A DNA stretch of 6,279 nt. Source: CAZZBK01 sp964652155. Its GTDB lineage: Bacteria; Planctomycetota; Planctomycetia; Pirellulales; PNKZ01. The notes under the pieces are model-generated. The model saw only the letters and a program-made list of their open reading frames with translations. It was not told the origin of the DNA and did no database searches. The stretch is taken from contig CAZZBK010000224.1 in NCBI GenBank assembly GCA_964652155.1, positions 1 through 6,279 on the forward strand, written 5' to 3'. The position numbers and the translations under genes are program-made. This document shows positions 1 through 4,867 of this stretch, one piece after another (position 1 is the stretch's first letter; every line of letters starts with the position of its first letter).

Positions 1-54
1 GAATGGGTCTGGCGCAACATCCCGCCCGCCTGGGTGCATCATGTCATGAAGTAA
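1..54 (+). CDS. C-terminal end of an upstream gene (partial)
   Basis: An open frame enters from the left edge and ends at TAA (52-54). The 17 visible residues are rich in Trp and His and read EWVWRNIPPAWVHHVMK. Nearly every third codon position is G or C, which matches the real genes here and supports coding. The stop lies 55 bases before the sulfatase start on the same strand, so the two could share a transcript. The fragment is too short to assign a family, and no function is claimed. Confidence 0.55.
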   Translation, partial: EWVWRNIPPAWVHHVMK

Positions 55-109
55 CGCACGGGCCGCTACGCCTTGCGATCAAGCCCCTCGTCGAGGTCAC
101 GCACGCAGC

Positions 110-1915
110 ATGAACATGATCTTGAGATTCGTGCTTGCAACCATGTCGGTGCTCTTCGCGCACGCAGGGGACGCGGCCGAGCGGCCGAACGTTGTGGTAT
201 TTCTGGCCGACGACGCCGGTTGGGGCGACTACAGCCGCAATGGCAATCGGCTACTGTCGACGCCGCACATCGACTCGCTCGCCGAGCGCGGCGTGACTCT
301 CGACCGCTTTTTTGTGTGTCCTGTCTGCGCTCCCACTCGGGCCGAGTTTCTCACCGGCCGGTACCATCCGCGCACGGGTGTCTATGGCGTCTCGACCGGC
401 CAGGAGCGGATGAACCCCGACGAGCGGACCGTGGCCGACGCCTTTCGCGCGGCCGGTTATGTCACGGGGGCGTTTGGCAAATGGCACAATGGCAGCCAAT
501 GGCCCTATCATCCGCTCGCTCGCGGATTCGACGAGTACTACGGTTACACCGCCGGACACTGGGGCGAATACTTCGACCCGCCGCTCGAACACAACGGACG
601 ACCGGTGCGCGACCAAGGCTATATCGTCGACCTATGCACGAATCGAGCCATCGACTTTATCGAGCAACACCGTGCCAAGCCATTCTTCTGCTACATCCCT
701 TTCACCACGCCCCACTCACCCTGGGCCGTGCCCGACGAAGACTGGCAGCGATTCAAGAACAAGCCGATCGAACAGCGTGGAACCTCTCCGCAGCCCGAGC
801 AGCTCGACGAGACGCGCTGCGCGCTCGCCATGATGGAAAATCAGGATCGCAACGTGGGACGCGTGCTCCGCAAACTCGACGATCTGCAACTGGGCAACCA
901 CACGATCGTGGTGTACTTCTCCGACAATGGACCCAACACAGCCCGCTGGAACGGTGGCATGCGCGGGCGCAAAGGGAGCACCGACGAAGGGGGCGTGCGG
1001 TCGACGTGCTTCATCCGCTGGGGCGACACATTGCCCCAGGGCAAGTCCGTGCGCGAAATCGCCGGAGCGATCGACCTACTCCCCACGCTCGTGTCACTCG
1101 CCGGCATCACACGGGTCGGAGACAAGCCGCTCGATGGCCGTGACCTCGCGCCGCTTTTGTTGCAGAACCATCCCGTCTGGCCGCAACGCAACATTTTCTC
1201 CACCTGGGGACGCAACGTCAGCGTCCGCACCCAAACGCATCGACTCGACAGCCAAGGGCAACTCTATGACATGCAGGCCGATCCGGGCCAAACGACCCCC
1301 ATCCAGGCCCAGCAACCGGAGTTGGCCGAGGGCCTTTCGTCCGACGTCCGCGCTTGGCGGCGCGAGATGTTTGGTGATGAATCGCCACCGCCGGCGAACG
1401 CTGGGGGTAAACGCCCCCGGGGAAATGCCGTCGATCCGCGACCGATTTCGATTGGGTATCGCGAGTTTCCGCGCACCTGGTTGCCGGCCCGCGACGCATC
1501 GCCGCGCGGTTCGATTCAGCGCAGTTCGTCGGCCCCAAACAGTTCGTATTTCGTCAACTGGACAAGCCGTGACGATGCCATCGAATGGCAGGCCGAGGTG
1601 GTTGCCGCAGGCAAGTACGCCGTCGAGGTACTCTACACCTGTCCGGTCGATTGCGTTGGGTCGACGATCGAACTCCGCTTTCAGGACAAGCGATTGAGCG
1701 GCTTGGTGCAGCCCGCTTGGGATCCGCCGCTGTACACGAACCAGGACACGCTTCCGCGCCCGGCAGCCGAGTCGCGGATGAAGGAATTCCGCCCACTATC
1801 CTTGGGGGCTATCCAACTCGACCAAGGTCGGGGTGTGTTGTCGTTGCACGCGCTCAACATCCCTGGCCGCGAGGTGATGCACCTGCACTCGCTCTCCCTC
1901 ACGCGGTTGCCGTAG
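110..1915 (+). CDS. Secreted formylglycine-dependent sulfatase (type I, S1 family) with C-terminal accessory domain
   Basis: This 601-residue protein is predicted to hydrolyse sulfate esters, probably on sulfated polysaccharides, after export. Residues 1-23 form a signal peptide (short N-region, hydrophobic core, Ala-rich cleavage zone AHAGDAA). The alkaline-phosphatase-fold sulfatase domain spans about 25-420. The first metal pair is D34/D35 in FLADDAGWGD. The sulfatase signature is PVCAPTRAEFLTGRY, with C73 in the C-x-P-x-R context that is oxidised to formylglycine, and R77 beside it. K124/H126 (GKWHNG), H202 (TPHSPW), D272/N273 (FSDNGPN) and K288 (GRKGSTDEGG) match the remaining active-site ligands, so the site appears intact. 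A typical sulfatase C-terminal subdomain (LYDMQADPGQ) follows. After a Pro-rich linker near 425-445, about 155 residues form an additional beta-rich domain that is not part of the catalytic core. The start at 110 gives a complete signal peptide; only a weak GAGG lies 13 bases upstream. Family assignment is firm; the substrate cannot be read from sequence. Activity would need a formylglycine-generating enzyme encoded elsewhere. Confidence 0.95.
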   Translation: MNMILRFVLATMSVLFAHAGDAAERPNVVVFLADDAGWGDYSRNGNRLLSTPHIDSLAERGVTLDRFFVCPVCAPTRAEFLTGRYHPRTGVYGVSTGQERMNPDERTVADAFRAAGYVTGAFGKWHNGSQWPYHPLARGFDEYYGYTAGHWGEYFDPPLEHNGRPVRDQGYIVDLCTNRAIDFIEQHRAKPFFCYIPFTTPHSPWAVPDEDWQRFKNKPIEQRGTSPQPEQLDETRCALAMMENQDRNVGRVLRKLDDLQLGNHTIVVYFSDNGPNTARWNGGMRGRKGSTDEGGVRSTCFIRWGDTLPQGKSVREIAGAIDLLPTLVSLAGITRVGDKPLDGRDLAPLLLQNHPVWPQRNIFSTWGRNVSVRTQTHRLDSQGQLYDMQADPGQTTPIQAQQPELAEGLSSDVRAWRREMFGDESPPPANAGGKRPRGNAVDPRPISIGYREFPRTWLPARDASPRGSIQRSSSAPNSSYFVNWTSRDDAIEWQAEVVAAGKYAVEVLYTCPVDCVGSTIELRFQDKRLSGLVQPAWDPPLYTNQDTLPRPAAESRMKEFRPLSLGAIQLDQGRGVLSLHALNIPGREVMHLHSLSLTRLP

Positions 1916-1962
1916 CGCGCAATTCGAGTTGCTCTGCTTCACTTGATGCACTCACGCGCTTC

Positions 1963-1982
1963 ATCCGGTGCCACTTCCGGAT
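1963..1982 (+). terminator. Weak hairpin downstream of the sulfatase
   Basis: A 6-bp perfect inverted repeat (ATCCGG / CCGGAT) with an 8-base loop lies 48 bases after the sulfatase stop. It is not followed by a T-run. It could contribute to transcript ending, but a stem this short arises often by chance in GC-rich DNA. Confidence 0.2.
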
Positions 1983-2044
1983 TCACGTCCAGACAAATTG
2001 CTCCCGAAGTAACATGCCCGGCTTTCACGATCACCATGATGTTT

Positions 2045-2067
2045 TTGACATTAAGAATTGCTATTCA
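2045..2067 (+). promoter_or_regulatory. Possible promoter upstream of the short ORF and luxR-type gene
   Basis: A perfect sigma70-type -35 hexamer TTGACA is at 2045-2050. A TGC-TATTCA element (2059-2067) resembles an extended -10, but the spacing to the TTGACA is only 11 bases instead of about 17, so the two are unlikely to work together. No better -10 lies at the standard distance. The stretch is AT-rich compared with its surroundings, which fits a promoter zone. If transcription began from the extended -10, the start would fall inside the following palindrome, which would then act as an operator on DNA rather than as an RNA hairpin. Confidence 0.3.
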
Positions 2068-2099
2068 TCCCCTAGTGACGACTAGTTGTCACTAGGGGA
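2068..2099. promoter_or_regulatory. Near-perfect 32-bp palindrome (operator or RNA hairpin)
   Basis: The outer 12 bases of each half (TCCCCTAGTGAC at 2068-2079 and GTCACTAGGGGA at 2088-2099) are perfect reverse complements. The central 8 bases also pair except for one position, G2080/T2087, which would be a G-U wobble in RNA. There is no T-run on either side, so it does not look like an ordinary intrinsic terminator. CTAG, usually a rare tetramer in bacteria, occurs three times at exact 10-base steps (2072, 2082, 2092), about one helical turn, as expected of a site read by a symmetric protein. The right arm includes AGGGGA (2094-2099), which sits 4 bases before the ATG of the 25-codon ORF and could serve as its ribosome-binding site. 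A folded RNA would hide it. Whether the site works as DNA or RNA is not decided by the sequence. Confidence 0.65.
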
Positions 2100-2103
2100 C
2101 GCG

Positions 2104-2181
2104 ATGACAAACCTGATCTATGAGGTGACATTTCATAACCACACCGGCCATGAATATCACATCAAGGGGCAAGTTCAATGA
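2104..2181 (+). CDS. Short ORF (25 codons), possible leader peptide coupled to the regulator
   Basis: The ATG at 2104 opens a 25-residue frame (begins MTNLIYEVTF, ends HIKGQVQ) that closes at TGA 2179-2181. Its stop shares bases with the ATG of the LuxR-type gene in an ATGA overlap, the usual arrangement for translational coupling. AGGGGA, 4 bases upstream of the ATG, is a plausible ribosome-binding site and lies in the right arm of the palindrome. The peptide is rich in His and aromatic residues (FHNHTGHEYH), has no membrane segment and no recognised domain. It may be a leader peptide, a small protein, or a chance reading frame; a frame this short is common by chance. The exact stop/start overlap and the ribosome-binding-like sequence argue mildly for it being translated. 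Confidence 0.35.
   Translation: MTNLIYEVTFHNHTGHEYHIKGQVQ
2164..2169 (+). promoter_or_regulatory. Ribosome-binding site of the LuxR-type gene
   Basis: AAGGGG ends 8 bases before the ATG at 2178. It is a good Shine-Dalgarno match at normal spacing and supports that start, giving the regulator a 37-residue N-terminal extension. It lies inside the 25-codon ORF, so ribosomes translating that ORF would pass over it. Confidence 0.6.
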
Positions 2182-2957
2182 TTCCATCTGTGCATCGCAC
2201 CGTGGGTTTTCCGGCCTCCACCGATAGCCGCGATCTGAATAACCTACCCAATGGTCAAAGCCTTGCGGAACCTTCCGCAACAAGTCGCTTCAAGTTGGCG
2301 CTGGTCATGGGACAGTCCTGCGTGCGACAAGCCTTGGAACGTTGGTTGTTGAACATCGAACGGCTGGAACTCATCCTTTCAGCGCGACAACTGAGCGAGA
2401 TTGCTCAGGCCGACGATCAGGTGTCGACGCACATACTCCTCTTGACGGACCAGGTCGAGGAGGCCCTGGAACAATCGGCCTGGTTTGCCTCGCATCCTCA
2501 CTGGAGTGTGGTATTGCTGGCCGACACGCTCAACGACCTGCAAATCCAACGCGCGCTGCAAGCCAATTTCTCCGGAGTCCTCAGCAAAGATCAACCTCTG
2601 TGCCAAGTCGAGGCGTCGCTCCACAGCGTGGCCAGGGGCGAGCGCGTCTTCGCTCCCGAAATCTCGCAGCGGCTCATCTTTAGCGCCGCGGGCTTGCGGC
2701 TCACGCGGCACGAGCAAAACGACCCCTTGGCATCGCTCACGCCGCGCGAGCTCGACGTGCTCATCTGTGTGGCCCGGGGCGACTCGGTGAAGAAAACCGC
2801 CGAGCGGCTCGGCATCAGCGCCAGCACGGTCGACAATCACAAGTCACGGATGATGCGAAAGCTGCGCGTTCATAAAGCGGTCGAACTGACCCACCTCGCC
2901 ATGCACGCCGGCTTGCTGCCCACGACGCGCGCCATCGACAAATCCATCACTCGCTGA
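2178..2957 (+). CDS. LuxR/NarL-type transcriptional regulator with degenerate receiver domain
   Basis: This 259-residue cytoplasmic DNA-binding protein has a NarL/FixJ layout. Residues 1-37 are a polar, probably disordered extension. Residues 38-160 read as a receiver-like alpha/beta domain. Residues 185-247 form the LuxR helix-turn-helix: SLTPREL (186-192), VKKTAERLGISASTVDNHKSRMMRKL (split across 204-229) and the closing helix ending AMHAGLL. The DNA-binding part is canonical. The receiver is not. Where the phosphoacceptor pocket's acidic pair is expected, it has VMGQ (43-46). The expected phosphoacceptor strand is HILLLTD (85-91), with T90 at the usual Asp position and D91 one residue late. 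The switch Thr position is A115. Only the conserved Lys survives (K137 in VLSKDQ). Control by standard Asp phosphorylation is therefore unlikely, and it may act as an unphosphorylated pseudo-receiver regulator. No histidine kinase is adjacent. The start is supported by AAGGGG 8 bases upstream and the ATGA overlap with the preceding short ORF. Target genes are unknown; the palindrome upstream is a candidate autoregulatory site. Confidence 0.88.
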   Translation: MIPSVHRTVGFPASTDSRDLNNLPNGQSLAEPSATSRFKLALVMGQSCVRQALERWLLNIERLELILSARQLSEIAQADDQVSTHILLLTDQVEEALEQSAWFASHPHWSVVLLADTLNDLQIQRALQANFSGVLSKDQPLCQVEASLHSVARGERVFAPEISQRLIFSAAGLRLTRHEQNDPLASLTPRELDVLICVARGDSVKKTAERLGISASTVDNHKSRMMRKLRVHKAVELTHLAMHAGLLPTTRAIDKSITR

Positions 2958-2968
2958 CGTGCCAGCGA
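2951..2968. terminator. Small hairpin between convergent genes
   Basis: TCGCTG (2951-2956) and CAGCGA (2963-2968) are perfect inverted repeats around a 6-base loop. The structure covers the stop codon of the regulator and nearly all of the 12-bp gap before the tail of the methyltransferase. There is no T-run. It may act in both directions as a weak terminator; the stem is only 6 bp, so this is tentative. Confidence 0.3.
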
Positions 2969-2969
2969 A

Positions 2970-4757
2970 CTAAGCCCGATGCGGCTCGTAAACGTCGGTC
3001 GGGTTCAGTCGCGGTTGATATTGTCGGCACAACTGCAGTTGCCGCGCGAAGCGATCGTCGGTCTTCGTCGTGGGCTCCATCGACAGCACCTCGATCGTAT
3101 CGACCGCAAAACTTTTCCAGGCAGGCAAATTGCGCAGCGTCACGAAGCGCCGCAACCACTTGCCCAGGTCCAAACATTCACCCGCGTACAACGGTTGCTG
3201 ATCAGCCGAGCGAATCAAATACGCGGCCGGGCACTCGTCGTACTCGCTAAACTGCACCGACGCAATTCGCTGCGGTTGGCTAAGTTCGCTGGGGTCGAGT
3301 TCCTCGGCTCGGGCCCGGCCCACCTTGCCCCGTTTGCGAATACTGATCGCCGACCAACGATAGTCGAGCGGCTTATGGTGCGGGGCCAAGTCGGCCGCCA
3401 AGCGATCAAATACCTCCGCCAAGTCCGGATCGCACAGGATCGAATCGATCGTCATGTCATATTGCTGCACGACGAGTTGCCAGGCAATCTCGGCCGCAAA
3501 ACGATAGCTGTCCATTTGCTCCCAGCGAACTTCGGTCCGCTGACTGCTCGACAGCCCTCGCGCGCTCTTGCGCAGCCGTAGCAAACGTCGGTTCCACTCA
3601 GCAGGCGTCCCCGAGATGGCTTGCGAGCGACAGTGGGCCACGAACGCGGCGTTCAAAACAGGGTCCGCCAGCAGACGATCGACCGAGTAGCCCTGCGAGG
3701 TCCCCTCGAAGGCGGCGGTCACGGCGTCGTCGATCCCCACCGCGTCTACCGTTGGCGCGACCTCTTTGAGCACGTGCTTCACCGCGATCGGCCCGCGCTC
3801 CGTGGACGTACCCCTCCCCTCGAGCGATTTGAGCGTTTGCCCCCGGGCCAATTTTTTCATGCCCGGCTTGCGTACTCGGCCAGCAGCGGTGGTCGGTGCG
3901 CTGGCCAACGGGTTGGCGGGGCCATTGAGCGGTTCGCCCACTTTGATCCCGTCGAGCCGCTTGCGAATTTCCTTCACATAATCGGTCGACAGCTCAAAAC
4001 CCAACCAATGCCGGTTGAGCTTCTTGGCCACCGCCAGCGTCGTGCCGCTCCCCGTGAACGGATCGAAAACCGTTTCCCCCTCGTTCGAGCAGACGCGAAT
4101 GATGCGGCCCAACAACTGCTCGGGCATCTGACAGCCATGAAAACCCGCCCGCTCTTTGAACGTCCCCGCCACGCGGGAAAAAAACCACGTGTCTTGATCG
4201 GGAGCGAAGCCATCGGGCACGTCGTGGGGCCGCAGAATCCAGGTGTCGTCCGGCAGTCGCCCCTTGGGGTTGGCCCGCGCGTCGGCGTAGACCAACTGTC
4301 GGGCCGAGGGAATGCGCACCGCCGGATCGTCGCCGTTGAACGTAAACTTCTCGGCGTCTTTGACGAAATGGAACAAGTGAGCGTGCGAGCGCGTGAACTT
4401 GCGCGAGCAATTCACGCCGAAGGTGTAGTACCAGATGACCCACGAGCGGCAATGAAAACCGACCTCGCGCTGGGCAATGAGTTTCAGTTCGGCCGCGTAC
4501 TCGTCGCCGATGGCCAACCAAAACGCGCCGTCGTCCTTGAGCACGCGATGCACACCGGCAATCCACTGCCGCGACCAGTCGAGGTAGTCGTTGGTGGCTT
4601 TGCGGTCGTCGTAGACATCGTAGTCGTAACCGATATTGAACGGCGGATCGGCAAAGGCCAGATCGACGCTCCCGGCGGGCAGCTTGTTCATGCCCGCGAT
4701 GCAATCGCCCGACAGCACCGTGTCGCGCTTCAGAACCGTGTCACGTTGCGTCGCCAC
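2970..4757 (-). CDS. Beta-class DNA (probably adenine-N6) methyltransferase fused to a C-terminal GIY-YIG-like domain
   Basis: This 595-residue protein is predicted to transfer a methyl group from S-adenosylmethionine to a base in DNA. Motif IV is DPPF at 37-40, inside SVDLAFADPPFNIGYDY. DPPF/DPPY is more typical of adenine than cytosine-N4 enzymes. Motif I, the cofactor-binding loop, comes late: FDPFTGSGTT at 231-240, followed by GFEL (253-256). Motif IV before motif I defines the beta class (N6_N4_Mtase family, like CcrM and HinfI enzymes). The catalytic core ends near residue 273. Residues 275-345 are a Pro/Gly/basic linker. Residues 345-507 are a helical region I do not recognise. Residues 508-590 resemble the UvrC-type GIY-YIG fold: AAYLIRSADQQPLYAGECL followed by LGKWLRRF, and a final helix ending QYQPRLN. 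The expected catalytic Arg and Glu appear replaced by W534 and Q573. The GTG start at 4757 is preceded by a strong AAGGAGG, and no alternative start leaves the core intact. No restriction endonuclease is adjacent. The target sequence is unknown. Confidence 0.9.
   Translation of the reverse strand: MATQRDTVLKRDTVLSGDCIAGMNKLPAGSVDLAFADPPFNIGYDYDVYDDRKATNDYLDWSRQWIAGVHRVLKDDGAFWLAIGDEYAAELKLIAQREVGFHCRSWVIWYYTFGVNCSRKFTRSHAHLFHFVKDAEKFTFNGDDPAVRIPSARQLVYADARANPKGRLPDDTWILRPHDVPDGFAPDQDTWFFSRVAGTFKERAGFHGCQMPEQLLGRIIRVCSNEGETVFDPFTGSGTTLAVAKKLNRHWLGFELSTDYVKEIRKRLDGIKVGEPLNGPANPLASAPTTAAGRVRKPGMKKLARGQTLKSLEGRGTSTERGPIAVKHVLKEVAPTVDAVGIDDAVTAAFEGTSQGYSVDRLLADPVLNAAFVAHCRSQAISGTPAEWNRRLLRLRKSARGLSSSQRTEVRWEQMDSYRFAAEIAWQLVVQQYDMTIDSILCDPDLAEVFDRLAADLAPHHKPLDYRWSAISIRKRGKVGRARAEELDPSELSQPQRIASVQFSEYDECPAAYLIRSADQQPLYAGECLDLGKWLRRFVTLRNLPAWKSFAVDTIEVLSMEPTTKTDDRFARQLQLCRQYQPRLNPTDVYEPHRA
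4710..4745 (-). repeat. Tandem 18-bp repeat at the start of the methyltransferase gene
   Basis: Codons 5-10 and 11-16 encode RDTVLK and RDTVLS. The two 18-bp units match at 14 of 18 bases. The second copy leads directly into GDCIAGM, where family members usually begin their first strand, so the first copy looks like a small in-frame duplication extending the N-terminus. It is upstream of all catalytic motifs and probably harmless. Confidence 0.6.
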
Positions 4758-4763
4758 GCGAGG

Positions 4764-4770
4764 CCTCCTT
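4764..4770 (-). promoter_or_regulatory. Strong ribosome-binding site for the methyltransferase
   Basis: On the minus strand AAGGAGG lies 6 bases before the GTG at 4757. It is the best Shine-Dalgarno match in the window and decides the choice of a GTG start. Confidence 0.75.
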
Positions 4771-4831
4771 GCTTTCCGTCCCCGGCGGGGGTAGGTTCAA
4801 ATGCTCATATTTCCCTGACTTGCTAGCACCC

Positions 4832-4859
4832 AATGTATCGATCGAGTCCGGCTCGACAA
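4832..4859 (-). promoter_or_regulatory. Possible promoter for the methyltransferase
   Basis: On the minus strand TTGTCG (4859-4854) and TACATT (4837-4832) each match 4 of 6 bases of the sigma70 -35 and -10 hexamers and are 16 bases apart. This would start transcription near 4825 and leave a leader of about 70 bases. The match is moderate and sits in the 110-bp divergent gap where such a promoter is expected. No convincing plus-strand promoter for the epimerase was seen. Confidence 0.25.
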
Positions 4860-4867
4860 GCTCCGCC

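Noticed and set aside
73..1143. Overlapping plus-strand frame (356 codons) inside the sulfatase
   Set aside because: Its translation is extremely Arg-rich without any domain, and the alternative frame encodes a complete sulfatase active site.
2068..2099. Palindrome as the end of an insertion sequence or MITE
   Set aside because: No second copy of the arms, no target-site duplication and no transposase remnant were seen in the window.
2379..2840. Minus-strand open frame opposite the LuxR-type gene
   Set aside because: Antisense shadow of a gene with a canonical helix-turn-helix; no ribosome-binding site or domain.
3621..4826. Long plus-strand open frame (401 codons) opposite the methyltransferase
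   Set aside because: It is a GC-rich antisense shadow: the minus-strand frame has clear methyltransferase motifs and a strong ribosome-binding site, while this translation has no recognisable domain and is rich in Arg, Pro and His.
4769..4867. Upstream extension of the epimerase to a TTG at 4769
   Set aside because: The added 33 residues do not resemble the family N-terminus, the TTG overlaps the methyltransferase's ribosome-binding site, and the fold's first strand begins at the ATG at 4868.
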